This document shows, in pieces, positions 42,086-53,164 of a stretch of 64,000 nucleotides of DNA. The position numbers were made by a program, and so were the translations under genes. The DNA is from Diploptera punctata (lineage: Eukaryota > Arthropoda > Insecta > Blattodea > Blaberidae). The DNA is taken from assembly GCA_030220185.1 (NCBI GenBank), contig JASPKZ010007535.1, positions 406,001 to 470,000 of the forward strand, read 5' to 3'. Within the stretch, counting starts at the first letter, position 1. Each line of letters starts with the position of its first letter. Under the pieces are notes generated by a model, which was given only the letters and a program-made list of their open reading frames with translations, was not told the DNA's origin and searched no databases.

Positions 42086-42387
42086 TGTGGGATGCAGGCT
42101 TTCACGACCGGTAATCATAATATTAATAGACTCAGGGTCAGTTTTAGCAACAGAGGTAACTGTATTACGCCAGTTTAAGCTATGCATTATACATGGGGAA
42201 AACTGGCGTAATACAATTACCTCAGTTGGTGAAACTGGCCCTTAGTCTACAACAAGGGAACACTACCTATAAGCACTCGCCACTGAAGATGCCCTCCGCA
42301 GCTGAGGGAGAAACGTCTGGAAGAAACGCCAGCTATAGACCAGGCCACATAGCCCGGAATCTATTAATTTTAACAGTAAGGTATACT
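42086..42387. other. Unclassified, with an inverted pair
   Basis: gcagaggtaactgtattacgccag (42146-42172) is inverted against actggcgtaatacaattacc (42201-42220), a hairpin of about 25 bp. The sequence ctgaagatgccctccgcagc with gagggagaaacgtctgg follows, resembling conserved 3' regions of Penelope-like elements only loosely. Confidence 0.4.
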
Positions 42388-42650
42388 GATCCCACTACAG
42401 GCCTCAGGAGGCCCTTAGGGTAGTAGGAGGTTAAGGCTCCCACTTTTTCTGGACAATCGGTACTTGATGTCAGCCGGGTTGTCAGCCCTGCGTGACGGCC
42501 GCCTTTACCCCAGTACAAGCGTCTGTTACTCATTTCAGTTAGATGCTGAGTCGACCCCAAGGCCATAGTGCCGCCATAAGGTTTGGGTCTGTTTAAAAAT
42601 CCGGACCCTCGACCTTCAGGCTTGTAGCGCAGTACCTTAACCATTACGCT
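42388..42650 (-). repeat. SINE-C
   Basis: Full-length-like copy: gatcccactacaggcctcag, gtagtaggaggttaaggctc, gtgacggccgcctttacccc. The right-end head has a small deletion before the B box (aaaaatccggaccctcgacc). Flush with an (ATT)n/(AAT)n array on the right. Confidence 0.87.
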
Positions 42651-42659
42651 ATTATTATT

Positions 42660-42705
<46 letters not shown>

Positions 42706-42706
42706 T
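42650..42706. repeat. (ATT)n(AAT)n array
   Basis: Short ATT run followed by a longer AAT run, hence self-complementary at the switch point (about 42662). Confidence 0.88.
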
Positions 42707-43379
42707 TGCTCTATATGAGCTTTCAAAATTAAGGCCAAAGTCATTTTCTTCCACTCAACCTGCGAAAAATAAATTAGTACAAAGCTTAATGGAATTTAAA
42801 ATAGTATTAAAGTATAAAGAATGCAGAGTTGGAATGTAGCACAATATTAATAAAACGAAGAATAAAAGAAAATAAGCAGCATGATTGTAAAACAATAAGA
42901 TATTATGCAAAGTTATAATTTACATCATTAGATTAATTGTTATCTGTTTACAAAAAGGAAGGCTGATTTAAGGAAAGAGCGGAGAATGCTGAGTTTGCAG
43001 GGAATGACCTGCTCTTGGGCAGAACACTATGTATATATGTATATTCTACAATCAAATCTTAGAGGAAAAGGCTATCACACATGAAGAATATAGAAACAGG
43101 CCTATAAATAGCTGAATAAAACAATAATAAAAAAACATGTAACAGAGATTTTTTAAGATTTCAAAGAAATTATTGTCTTCTGAATTACAATATCTCAAGA
43201 GAAGAAATTCCAAAAATATGAGGACAACTGTTTACAACATAAGTTAAAAACGGCTGGACATGTGACGGGTCATATTTTAAAGAACTATCGTAGTGTCGGA
43301 TTTTGTGTTAAAATGTGGGGGAAAGGCTCTACAATAGTTACTTACTAATAAAAATGTAAATAATATTGTTATGAAGATG
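42707..43379. other. No recognisable feature
   Basis: Contains ggaatgacctgctcttgggcagaa near 43000, weakly like the SINE-A 3' end, but nothing firm. Confidence 0.35.
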
Positions 43380-43491
<112 letters not shown>

Positions 43492-43614
43492 AGAATATAG
43501 AATAATTCTAAATGAATGCGCTGGTTTAGTTGGTGACTTTGATACAGAGAGTGTAAGCAAATTTTATTTACATAGATAGGCTACATGGGAACTCGCCAGT
43601 TTTTTTTACATACC

Positions 43615-43730
43615 TTATAGGTGCTCGATATGGGCTCCCCTTGTGACCCTGCATACATCAAGCCGGTAGTCCAATTCCAATGCTACTTAAATGAACTCTC
43701 ACAACCAGTCACCATTTCTGTAACCTCAAG
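43615..43730 (-). pseudogene. Tc1/mariner-like transposase C-terminal scrap
   Basis: Minus strand LDYRLDVCRVTRGAHIEHL-stop, the same C-terminal signature as ATNGAHI in the element at 3866 (WHEIEYRLxxxRxTxGAHIE). The rest of the element is unrecognisable. No TIRs located. Confidence 0.65.
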
Positions 43731-43929
43731 TCCTCTACCGGTAGAAGGTGGAACTACGCCGCGCTGTTAATTTCTAATAAAACTTGAGAGATATTCTTTG
43801 ATGTAATATTACTACTACCATCGTATTGTTTTCACAGGTTGCCTTAAAAAAAGCCAAAACCAGGGTAATCATTTAGAATCACCGTGAATTTATTTACTCT
43901 ACTAGTAAGTAAAGACCTTTTCTTCCACT

Positions 43930-44400
43930 CACTGCAACAAGCAAACCCACTGGCACTATGGAACCCCGTTCTTGACTACGTGGACGTAAGTTTTCTATAG
44001 ACTACATCCCTATCCTGAGCTAAGATTTTCCAATCATGTCCTGTGCATTTTACCTCCCTAAAATGTTAATTAACTTTATTCCTCCTCCTCATTATTGGTC
44101 TATCTACTGGACACTTTCCTTATGATTTTCCTATAAGAAGTTTCCATGCTCTTCTTTCACTTCTCATTCGTGCTACACGTCATGTCCATAGCAATTTGTG
44201 AGATTTATCTGTTGTTACTCGTACTATCTGGCATCCTATAAAGTTCACGTAGTTTACAGTTATATAGTTTTCTCCATTTACTTTTCTGTTCGTCTCTCTT
44301 TAATCAAAACATTTTCCTTAGCTATTTAAATTTAAAAAATGCTCGTAATATTTTCTCCTCTCTTTAATTAAACTACTAAGTTATATGTTTCAACCAAGAA
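43930..44400 (-). pseudogene. LINE-IV C-terminal fragment
   Basis: Carries ggcactatggaaccccgttc, ctatcctgagctaagatttt, gttaattaactttattcctc, cttatgattttcctataaga, ccataaagttcacgtag-like and the decayed GEDYI-linker region in the LINE-IV order. Nothing catalytic left. Confidence 0.7.
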
Positions 44401-44534
44401 CTGCAAGTTACATATTTCTCTTTAAAATATGCAATATTTAATATCTACCTAAATTATATTTTGTAACTGAATAGTTACCCCCCAAAAACAGATCTAACCC
44501 ATAAACTACGAATTGTTGGGAAAACGAAAAAAAA

Positions 44535-44552
44535 GTACACACACACACACAC

Positions 44553-44586
<34 letters not shown>
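44535..44586. repeat. (CA)n and (TA)n tract
   Basis: acacacacacacacacatat followed by about 24 bp of TA, just left of the tRNA-like unit J2. Confidence 0.88.
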
Positions 44587-44588
<2 letters not shown>

Positions 44589-44614
44589 GGCCTATATATG
44601 GAAAAAAAAATGAA

Positions 44615-44689
44615 TGCTTAAGTCGGGATTTGAACCCGAGTCTTTGAACTCTGTACGTTTAGTGCTCTAACCAACTGAGCTACTCAAGT
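44615..44689 (-). tRNA. tRNA-like sequence J2 (probably tRNA-derived repeat)
   Basis: 75 nt on the minus strand: acttgag acceptor, gctcagttggttagagc D arm, T arm tcggg-ttcaaat-cccga (perfect), then cttaagc plus discriminator A. The anticodon stem is less paired than in the copy at 3540. Homology with 3450-3614 continues about 75 bp upstream (cgctacctcttgtgtgaatt, gagaatactacat), so the duplicated unit is longer than a tRNA. Followed by (T)n and (TA)n. Confidence 0.55.
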
Positions 44690-44821
44690 ATTCCAAACAA
44701 ACATGCACTTTTCTTATATATGTAGTATTCTCAATTCACACAAGAGGTAGCGGGAAGATTATAGCCTATATAGGCTATATGTTATAATTAAATGTTTAAC
44801 ATTGAGCAATACAAGCTTAAT

Positions 44822-44949
44822 ATGGTATGATAAGAAAAATAAATGCCTGGACGGGATTCGAACCCGGAACTCTGAGTCTGTACATGCTGAGGTACAGACT
44901 CAGAGTTCCGGGTTCGAATCCCATCCACGCATTTATTTTTCTTATCATA

Positions 44950-44953
<4 letters not shown>
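44822..44953. repeat. Palindromic double tRNA half (unit K)
   Basis: Two 62-bp arms (44822-44883 and 44892-44953) with an 8-nt loop atgctgag are reverse complements, with about two mismatches. Each arm holds the 3' half of a tRNA-like sequence (agttccgggttcgaatccca, T arm) plus the tail gcatttatttttcttatcat. The same arm occurs singly at 16439-16486. A (TA)n tract follows directly. Confidence 0.9.
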
Positions 44954-44989
<36 letters not shown>

Positions 44990-44995
44990 AATCTG

Positions 44996-45326
44996 CATCC
45001 ATAGTAATTCTGCCCGAAGGCAGGTCTTTCACTGCAATCATAGCATTTTCATGCTATGCTTGCAGCTTTACTAGGGAATTATAAGTGTGGTAGCTTCGCG
45101 TTGCTTTCCACACCGGTGAAGAATGATGATGATGATGATGATAAGGATGATGATGGCCATATGATTTCGGGGACCGTTTGGGCCTTAAAGTTTTCCTGAC
45201 ATTTGACTTACAGGTGAGGAAAAACCCCGATAAAAACCTCACCCAGAAAAACTGCCCCGACCGGGGATGGAACCCGGGCCCGCTGCGTGACAAGGCAGCA
45301 CGCTACCTCGAGACCACAGCGGTAGA
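44996..45326 (-). repeat. SINE-A, full length
   Basis: Plus strand from catccatagtaattctgccc to acctcgagaccacagcggta. B box on the minus strand gggttccatcccc (one substitution). Adjoins (TA)n on both sides. Confidence 0.9.
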
Positions 45327-45544
45327 GATATATATATATTTAATTTAATCTCTCATCCTATAGAAAACAAATACAGCCAATTTGAATGAAAAATAACATG
45401 CTACTAACAAATATTGACTATTTAATACAGAATTGAGTGGAAAAACTGTCCATCTTTATAGAACCAATGTTCAATATGTATTTTCCATTTAATATTATTC
45501 CGTTACATTCTTTGTGTCTTTTTTATTTTCACTCAATTTCTCTC

Positions 45545-46478
45545 TATTTATCTATCTTCGGGTTTTTACAGCTGCTGCCGTCTTCCCGTGCCAAACCTCC
45601 AAAGCCTACGATCTTGGGCATCTTCAATGCTTGTATTAATGTCTTCATGTTTTCCTTCCATGTTAACTTTGGTCTCCCTATTTTCTTCATTCTGGTCGGA
45701 TGCCATTGATATAGTTGCTTCGGCCATCGCTCATCTTCTATTCTTAAAACATGTCCTAACCACTTTAATTACTTCTCCTCAATTCTTTCAATTATGCTTT
45801 CTTCTGCTTCCATTATGTTTCTAATTTCCCTTATGTGTTACATGTTCTAGTTTTGACTTTCTGGCACTTCTGCGTAAATAATCAATTTCTAGAGCTATTA
45901 GTCTATGCTTGTAGTACTTATTGATTGTCCATACCTCAGTTCCATACATTGCAACAGATTCCACCAATATTTTACCAATATATTGTTTTGTGTCTTTCCA
46001 AATATGTTTATCGCACCATATGGAATTTAACGATTATATTATTTTGCTACTCAATTCAATTCTATGTTTTATGTTCTGTTTGCCTATACCTTCAATGTTA
46101 TCCATAATTATTCCCAAATATTTATTGTGTTTCACTTGTTGTATTTGGGCTCCTTCTTCCAATATTAAAATTTGTTTTCATTGCTGTTTATTGCCAGATA
46201 TTCTGTTTTTTGTAAAATTTACTGTAAGACCCCATGATTCATATGTGTTTTTCAACCTTTTTATCATGAATTCCATATCAAATTTGTCTTGTGCGAAAAC
46301 CAGTTGATCATCAGCTAATTGTAATGTCAGCAAAAAATGTTGCCTATTGGGATACCCATACCTTTGCAGCTTTGTTTCCATTTCATTAATATAAATTCTA
46401 CATAGATATTAAATAAAATTGGTGATAGACTGCACCCTTGTTTAAATCCCTTTGTAATTTTCTCTAAGATTCTAATAG
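45545..46478 (-). pseudogene. LINE-I, second 5'-truncated copy
   Basis: Runs parallel to 20220-21157 with few differences. Minus strand: GFKQGCSLSPILFNIYVEFI (motif B), LTLQLADDQLVFAQDKFDME (motif C with F to L, the Asp pair retained), ESWGLTVN (motif D), then the C-terminal block in several frames. It starts at motif B, so truncation is deeper than in the first copy. At least four frameshifts or stops make it older. Confidence 0.87.
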
Positions 46479-46742
46479 AATTCACGGAACCGTGGTGGAA
46501 AGAATTTGCACGTGTGCAATAATTGTTTTTCTGCACTGCTATTCATGATTTGACTAACTACTTCCGCCATTTTGTTACAGACAGATCACCGTTCGATTGA
46601 AAGCCAACTTTCAAAAATAAATAAAACAGGTCTTTAAGAGAATAGGGATAGTTTTACATGCACCATGCCGTAATATTCTCCGGATAGATCATAAATCCAC
46701 TGAAAACTGAACTTTTGAATTTTTCTTGGTTAGATTTTTTTT
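46479..46742. other. No recognisable feature
   Basis: Sequence between LINE-I and SINE-B without a shared repeat. Confidence 0.35.
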
Positions 46743-47066
46743 TCGGTTAAGGGAGGAAACCTTGGCGCAGAGCTACGGGACTTGCGCTGGTTCGAGTCTC
46801 CAAGGGGGAAGACATTTTTCTCATGATATTTCAGTCAGTATGGGACCGGTGCCCACCCAGCATCGTGAGGCATTTGGGTACCTACAATAAGTAGCGGTTC
46901 CAGGTTGAGGAAACTAGCTATAACGGCTGGGGGACTCGTCATGCTGACTCACATGTCACCCCTACACTGGATTGATGATCATCTACCTCTGTGATTGACA
47001 CATGTGGGTGTGAGGCCAGCAGCCGGCTGGTAGACTAAGTGCCTTCTAGGCCTGTCGCGCCATGGA
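46743..47066 (+). repeat. SINE-B
   Basis: Head shortened (cggttaagggaggaaacctt), B box gctggttcgagtctcc intact, end tctaggcctgtcgcgcc. Flanked by gattttttttt-like sequence on both sides (46731-46743 and 47065-47076), a plausible target duplication. Confidence 0.88.
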
Positions 47067-47485
47067 TTTTTTTTTCTGGGCAACTATTCAATTTTAATCT
47101 ATTATTTATTTTATTTGCATAATTATTATTTATAGATGCTTTAATATCTAAATTCACTTCGAGTCTAGGATTTGTAATTGAATGCAGCAGGTTGTGTATT
47201 TCTAATACGATAGCGCTTGTCAAGTATTTTCTGAATAAGTTCATTGATAATTAATTTAATTTTGACGTTTTTATGAAATGTTGATTATGATTAACCGAGT
47301 TCTTCAATTACATTTCAACCCACATTTACCATAAAGTGTTTCTTTTTCTTAGTTTAACCTCACCCTAAACAGATAGTTTTTTATGCTCGACCACCCGGGG
47401 TTTACGGGAAGTTGTTAAATATAATGATTGAAAATAGTGAGATGAAAATAAATGTTCTTCCTTTGCTAATGCTTTTATATCATAT
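47067..47485. other. No recognisable feature
   Basis: AT-rich intergenic sequence. Confidence 0.35.
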
Positions 47486-47875
47486 GTCATATGACCTATC
47501 GGGAAAGGATTTTAAATTCTGGATAATATTGTCTACATATTTGCACTTTTTTGACCACACAAGGTCATGGAGGACTTCTCGGGATCAGTGATCAACTCAA
47601 TACCAGGCCCACCTCCGAGACTACACGAATATTTAATACAAAATTACCATTCACTCAAGTATTAACACTAAACAAAGCTAATAGCTCAATAATATGGGTG
47701 ATTATGATGCTCAAATTGTGTTCAGGTGCAATTTGGACCTTAATGTTTCCTGGCATTTATCTAGAGACAAAAAAAATGTAAAAGTCTCCACCCAGGAAAT
47801 TTGTTCGGAACAGGAAGCGAACCCGGCCCGCTTCGTCTGAGCCAACGAAGTTACCTTATACCACAGTGATGGTCA
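47486..47875 (-). repeat. SINE-A head with G tail (second A/G chimera)
   Basis: Left part cctatcgggaaaggatttta and gatcagtgatcaactcaata matches the tail at 22785-22900. The right part is a degraded SINE-A head on the minus strand (plus: ggcatttatctagagacaaa, tccacccaggaaatttgttc, gcgaacccggcccgcttcgt). About 45 bp longer between the two than in the copy at 22780. Confidence 0.72.
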
Positions 47876-48194
47876 TTTAACTTAACGGCTTAGATAAACT
47901 AGAGAAAAACCTCAAGTTTGTAGACTCCGGGCTCAGAATCCATCCATATAACTATAAGTTCTCCATCACCTTGTATTTTCTTAACCGATCATTGTAATCT
48001 TTGGAAACATTAAACCTATTTGATAATACGATTATCCTACCATCATTTAAGTTTTCAAAGATAACAATGATTGTCATATTGATTTTTATTATTTTTATCT
48101 TTCTATAAATGGGGTGTACATTGTCACGTCTCAAGTCTCAAAAACTTATTTTTAATTTTCTTAACCGAAAGTGACTATTTGTCATATCGGGTGA

Positions 48195-48310
48195 CAGGCA
48201 GTATCCCATTGCAGATCCTATAAAGCAAGAAAACATTCTAAGATTCAGGTGGGAATCGAATTCGGGAACTCTGCTATGCTAGCGAGACATAAGACATATT
48301 GGTAATCATG
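48195..48310 (-). repeat. tRNA-related SINE remnant
   Basis: Minus strand holds a B-box-like gaattcgattcccacctg preceded by ctcgctagcatagcagagtt. No second copy is present in the window, so the family is not assignable. Confidence 0.35.
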
Positions 48311-49257
48311 AAAAAATTGTTACTATTTAATCAGCTGATTCTTATAAAGTGGGAGGAGTAACATATAATGATTAGGACTTACTTAGGAGTTGGAGCTTAG
48401 AATCTTCGGAACAGTTCGCTCGTTGCAAGGGCGCGTCTTGCAAACCCTGAAAATAAAATAATGCATTAACACTTACACAAATTACAATACGCTACATTAC
48501 ATGGGAAGTATAAACTGCCAACCATTGCATGCCTTGTTGAAATTTCTCCCAGAGGCGCGTTGCGATGTACCAAGACCGTGTCCAAAAAACATATCTGCTA
48601 TTTTAACCACACGGCACAGACATCGAAGCCAGAATCCAGCAATACAATCCACGGTACGGAGCAGATTTACATCCCTGCATAAGTTAAGAGCTGTGTTCAG
48701 TGAACGGAACGCGGCGCGGGCGGCAGGTACTGAAGGTTATCCAGTTTGCCAATACAGGAGTTGTATTACTCCCCTGTAGTTTAATTGATATATTTGGCGC
48801 TGTATTTTAGTGCCTTGCAGTTAAAAACGGCAGGTTTATCTTTGGACACGGCCTTTGTTCATCACAACATTTCTCCGGAGGAAATTTTAAGGTAGGTTTC
48901 GGCATGCAATGGTTTAAAGTTCCCTTTTAAGTGAGAAGTGAACTATTTGCCCTTAGATAAGAAAAAAGTATTTTATTTAACGGCCCTCTTTAACTCAGGG
49001 CGTTCAATTCATTTGATGTTTCTTCAAATCACTTTACGCAGATTAATTATACAATGGAAATCGCGTAAGTTCCTCTAAATATGACTTCAATCGCTATCGC
49101 CATACGTATGCAATGTTTCTCGTCGAGCAATTATAGTGAAAGACAAATCTTAAAATATTTGTTTCCTTTCCACTAGCTAAACCCAACTCATCCCATCATA
49201 AGCACGCGGCGAAAAAAATTGCTGACAGAGTTGCCGTCTTTCCCATTAAAAGAAAGA
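48311..49257. other. Intergenic, higher GC around 48.5-48.8 kb
   Basis: An open stretch of 92 codons at 48501-48779 is Arg/Ala-rich and has no recognisable motif. The region lacks shared repeats and could be unique host DNA. Confidence 0.4.
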
Positions 49258-49542
49258 TTGGTCCCACTTCAGGCCTCAGGAGGCTCTTGGGGTAGTAGTA
49301 GATTAGGGATCCCACTTTTTGTGGACAATCGACACTTGATGTCGGCCGGGTTGTCACCCCTGCCTGACGGCCGCCTTTATCCCCAGAACAAACGTCTGGT
49401 ACTCATTTCAGTTAGAGGCTGAGTCGACCCCAGGGTCATAGTGCCTCTAGAAGGTTTGGGTCAGTTTAAAAATCCTGACTCCACCGGGACTCGAACACTC
49501 GACCTTCCGGCTTGTAGCGCAGTGCCTTAAGCACTACGCTAT
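49258..49542 (-). repeat. SINE-C, full length
   Basis: ggtcccacttcaggcctcag to the head at cggcttgtagcgcagtgcct, taagcactacgctatgg. B box (minus) gtgttcgagtcccgg. Few changes from the 39660 copy. Confidence 0.88.
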
Positions 49543-49892
49543 GGAAAGAAATACTGACAACTTCGCAAAATTTCAGTGACTGTCACTAATGAGGGTTTTC
49601 CCGGCATGTCGCCTTTGTTCAATGATCTCTTCATTAGGGGCGGCTTTGGCAGATACATTTATGACAACTTAGAAGATATCTTAAAAACTTGTCTCAAAAT
49701 ATACCAAACATGTTTACTATCCCCTAATGATGGAATACTGACATATTTCGGTACATTGATGTAGGCATATATAACCCCCAATGATTTGGGGCAGGTCAGA
49801 GCAACTTACTATAGTTCTTGGATTTCCGGTTGGATTTCCGACCAAGCATAGGAATTCTTCGTTAAAGGGGAATTATTCATATGGTCGCCCTT

Positions 49893-49965
49893 GGTCTGGA
49901 ATTTAGGTTAAGTTTAGGTTTAAGGACTCTCCTGGTGCTTTATTATCATTCATGACCCTTAATAA
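49893..49965 (+). repeat. SINE-F tail fragment
   Basis: ggaatttaggttaagtttag, then gtttaaggactctcctggtg matches the SINE-F body (complement of 31985-32045). Confidence 0.6.
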
Positions 49966-49971
49966 CACTTG

Positions 49972-50204
49972 TATAAGACTTGAAAGCATAATAATAGTCC
50001 CTTCGATTGGTTGCTGGCCAAAGGAAGGCAAGACTAGTGATGGGGCTGCCATCTTATAGCCTCTGGTCAGGCTTTTCTGGAGAAGAAAAGAAAATCAAGA
50101 AAATAAAGGAAAGAAGAAATGGAAGAAATGAAAGACTCCCTAGCCCTCGGATGCCCTAATAGCGTCGAGATCGAAAAAAACAAGAGTTAACCAAGAGAGT
50201 TTAG
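49972..50204 (+). repeat. Dispersed repeat R1, copy 2
   Basis: Second copy of 2282-2508, see there. It ends where an RT C-terminal fragment begins. Confidence 0.8.
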
Positions 50205-50320
50205 ATAAATTGGAAACACTATCTTGAAAGAATGAGTTCAAATCGGATCCCCAAAGCTATTTATAATTATATACCAAGAGGACGAAGATCTCTGGGCCGT
50301 CCTATGAAATACTTGGAAGG
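50205..50320 (+). pseudogene. LINE-II-type RT C-terminal scrap
   Basis: Translates NWKHYLERMSSNRIPKAIYN, YIPRGRRSLGRPMKYLEGI, the GRRSLGRPxxxxE block, open over 38 codons. Confidence 0.65.
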
Positions 50321-51099
50321 AATAAGAATAATAATACCGGTGTGACGTAACTTTGTCTTCCAGGCAACTGAACCTCAGAAGTAAGTTATAATTCCGCCAA
50401 GTTCAGGAGATAATAGGCTACCAAAAATATAGTACGACAACGTAGTGGCATAAGTATATACCATAACCTATAAAATACAGAAGATTGGGCATTGTGAAAA
50501 AACGATTATGGCCAGATATAGGGACCGGGAAGACTTAACAATTAAGTTACATACACATGCATTATGTGGTTATGAAGTGTCCTACGAAAACAGGCATTAA
50601 ATGTAAATAAACCAAATTTCAATACTACACTCTGATGATATTAGTCTATAAAGGTCAGAATAGGATCGGTATGCTTCCGAACTACTTCTAGTGACATCAA
50701 GTCTACGTCACAAGTATTTCAGTTATTTCTATAATGGTAGTTTGAATTGATTATACACATTAAGTAAAATGTTGAATTCGTGCCACTGTGTATCGTGCTC
50801 CCTTTTTCATGCTTTGCGGACTATGTGCTCTAAATCTGGTCTTATGTTTTCCTGCTCGCTAAACTATCAATACCCTTCTATCCTATTCTAGTCTTTGTAG
50901 ACTAATAACTATTAAACCAATTTGAACGGAATCTTAAGTAAACGAAGTAACTGATGTTAAAATGTTTTACATGTAGGGAAGGGTCTAATTCCTAAGCCTT
51001 ACGTAATCTGATAGCAGGGCCTATTGACAGCGGGTGGGGGTGACATCTGTAGTCGAACCGAGAAAAAGTTGTCGCAATCTTAATCCATACTACTCCTTG
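50321..51099. other. No recognisable feature
   Basis: No coding frame or shared repeat noticed. Confidence 0.35.
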
Positions 51100-51599
51100 A
51101 ACCTATGGCTAATCTCTCCATACATCCCTATTCATAGCCAATATTTTTCAATCATCGCCTGTACAACGTAGCTCTCTCAAATAATTGTTAGTGATATCTC
51201 CCACCTCATTCTTGCCTTACCTACTGGGGGGCTTTCTCTCTGGTTTTCCTAATTTCCATGTTCCTCTTTCATTTCCCATTGATGCCTCATGCCCTACCCG
51301 TCGCAGTCTATGGGATTTAATCTGTTCTTATTAGGCCTATATCCGGTTTCCCATAAAGATCATGTAGCTCACTGTTAAGTAGTCTTCTCCATTCACCTGT
51401 CCATCTCTCTGTCATATCTAATTTCACATCAAGATATTGTAGCTCACTGTATGTAGTCTTCTCCATTCACCTGTATGTTCATTTGTTTTTGGTTCAAAAA
51501 TTTTCCTAAGAACTCCATTTTTGAATACTCTAATATTTTCTTCTCACTTGAACTAAGAGTCCACATTGCGCATCCATATAATATAGCTGGAAGAATAAC
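51100..51599 (-). pseudogene. LINE-IV C-terminal fragment, left part
   Basis: Minus strand includes FLNQKQMNIQVNGEDYI, the linker ILPAILYGCAMWTLSSSEKK, and LINE-IV 3' sequence (plus: ctaatctctccatacatccc, cataaagatcatgtagctca). Interrupted at 51599 by SINE-B. Confidence 0.8.
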
Positions 51600-51928
51600 T
51601 CTAAGAGCGACAGGCCTAGAAGGCCCTTGGCCTACCAGCCGGTTGCTGGCCTCACGTCCACATGTGTTAATCACATAGGTAGACGATCATAAGCCAGTGT
51701 AGGGGTGACATGTGGCCAGCATGTCGGGTCCCCCAGCCGTTATAGCTGGTCTTCTCAACCTGGAGTCGCTATTTATTGTAGCTACACAAAAGTCGCACGA
51801 TGCTGAATGGACTCCGGTCCCATACTGATCAAAATTCCATGAGAAGATTTCTTCCCCATGGAAACACGAAACAGCTCAAGTCGCGTAGCTCTGCGTCAAG
51901 GCATTTTGCCTTAACCACTCGTCTGCGG
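51600..51928 (-). repeat. SINE-B inserted in LINE-IV, with TSD
   Basis: Minus-strand SINE-B (plus: gcgacaggcctagaaggccc to cttaaccactcgtctgcgg). The 11-bp direct repeat ggaagaataac at 51589-51599 and 51929-51939 is the target duplication. Removing the SINE restores the sequence seen at 30150-30185 (agaatagcagttttatatat). Confidence 0.92.
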
Positions 51929-51939
51929 GGAAGAATAAC

Positions 51940-52150
51940 AGTTTTATATATGTTTAGTTTAGACCTAACATTTTTTAGAGAAGTTGGTATGACAAGATTC
52001 TCTGTTATGCGTATTAACATGCGTTTTTTTTCTGCACCTCGTTCCAATTTGTAATTATTGTTCCTAGGTATATGAATTCAATCACTTCTTCAAAATTTCT
52101 CTCATTTGTCATTAACTGTCCATTCCTATAATATCATGAATTTCTAAGTT
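51940..52150 (-). pseudogene. LINE-IV fragment, right part
   Basis: Continues after the SINE with agttttatatatgtttagtt, acaagattctctgttatgcg and aattcaatcacttcttcaaa, parallel to 30180-30390. Confidence 0.75.
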
Positions 52151-52664
52151 TCACTAATATTTAAGCCTATGACTAACGCCAAATAAAATAAATAGAATCA
52201 AGGCAAACAATACAAATAATATCTTTATTAATATCATAGTTGGACAGGTGTAGTAAACATTGATATTAAGGGAGTATAGGGGTGTAGCTGAATATAGAAT
52301 AATGCCCCTCTCGTATATTTCATTAAAACATGAAACGATAATTATGGAGTTGAATTCCTTTACGTCATAAAGTTGGAGAAGTGAACCCTCCCAAATTGTA
52401 ATGTATAGCTTGATGCTAGGCAGGGCCACAAGAAACATCTTCATCGTACAGTGAATTACACAGTACTAAGAGACAAATTACTACTTGTCACATTGCACTA
52501 ACTCCTTCCACTGTCAATTGTCTTCCTTTTTAAACACTTAAAGCTCTGCACCAACACACAAAAACAAGAGACTGGCAACAGGCCGTCTAGCGCTGAAATA
52601 GGAAGTCCCAGCCAACGCTGTATGTTTTAATATGAATCTTTAATTTTTCCAGTATCAGTTCCAC
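52151..52664. other. No recognisable feature
   Basis: No coding frame or shared repeat noticed. Confidence 0.35.
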
Positions 52665-52730
52665 AACCCCGACAAAAACCTGCTCAGCGGTGAGAGAATA
52701 CCGTCTAACCGCTTGCCCGGAGCCGCCTGA
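52665..52730 (-). repeat. SINE-D head fragment
   Basis: Plus strand ccgacaaaaacctgctcagc, gtctaaccgcttgcccggag match the right end of the copy at 18862. Confidence 0.55.
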
Positions 52731-52782
52731 ATAGTTCAAATGTGTCTCAAACTAAATACTTCTTGTATGCCCATGTTTCCCT

Positions 52783-53157
52783 TAACAGAGATTTAGGCGC
52801 TCTCCCCCTACAGGGAAGAATTTGAACCATACTAATTTAGTTACATTTGTTTTCGTATAGATGTCATTTGAGTGTCCGTGGTCAGCGTTCCACCTCATAC
52901 TGACATCTAGGAAACCAAGGTAGTACTAGGACGGGAAAATTCGGTAAATTTTGCTTAGAGGCCTTTTTCATTCAGGCTTAAGGATCTTTTACGAGCCTGA
53001 AAATATTCAGACTCGGGACCCATGGCTTAAAGTCCCTCCCGGAGGACTTGCTTCTTAGATTTTTCCATCCTAAAAAAATCCATCGACCCCGGTCGGATTT
53101 GAACCCGCGACCCTCGGGACCAGAGGCAAAGAGAATAACCACTAGTCCACCGCGGCC
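52783..53157 (-). repeat. SINE-E, uninterrupted copy (empty site of the LTR element)
   Basis: Contiguous through ttgcttagaggcctttttca (52951-52970), the point at which the other copy is split by the 10.7-kb element. Head on the minus strand: ggccgcggtggactagtggt (A box), ggttcaaatccg-like B box. About 375 bp, tRNA-derived. Confidence 0.9.
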
Positions 53158-53164
53158 ACTACTT

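Noticed and set aside
42240..42345. Possible hammerhead ribozyme (ctgaaga...gaaac core, CCCTC/GAGGG stem II), as known in Penelope-like elements
   Set aside because: The two core strings and a stem II are present, but I could not find a stem I partner for the upstream strand or a properly placed UH cleavage site.
42193..42423. 76-codon open stretch in the hairpin region before SINE-C
   Set aside because: Contains part of the SINE-C sequence and no conserved motif.
48501..48779. 92-codon open stretch in a higher-GC patch
   Set aside because: No motif, no splice context that I trust, no second copy. Left as intergenic.
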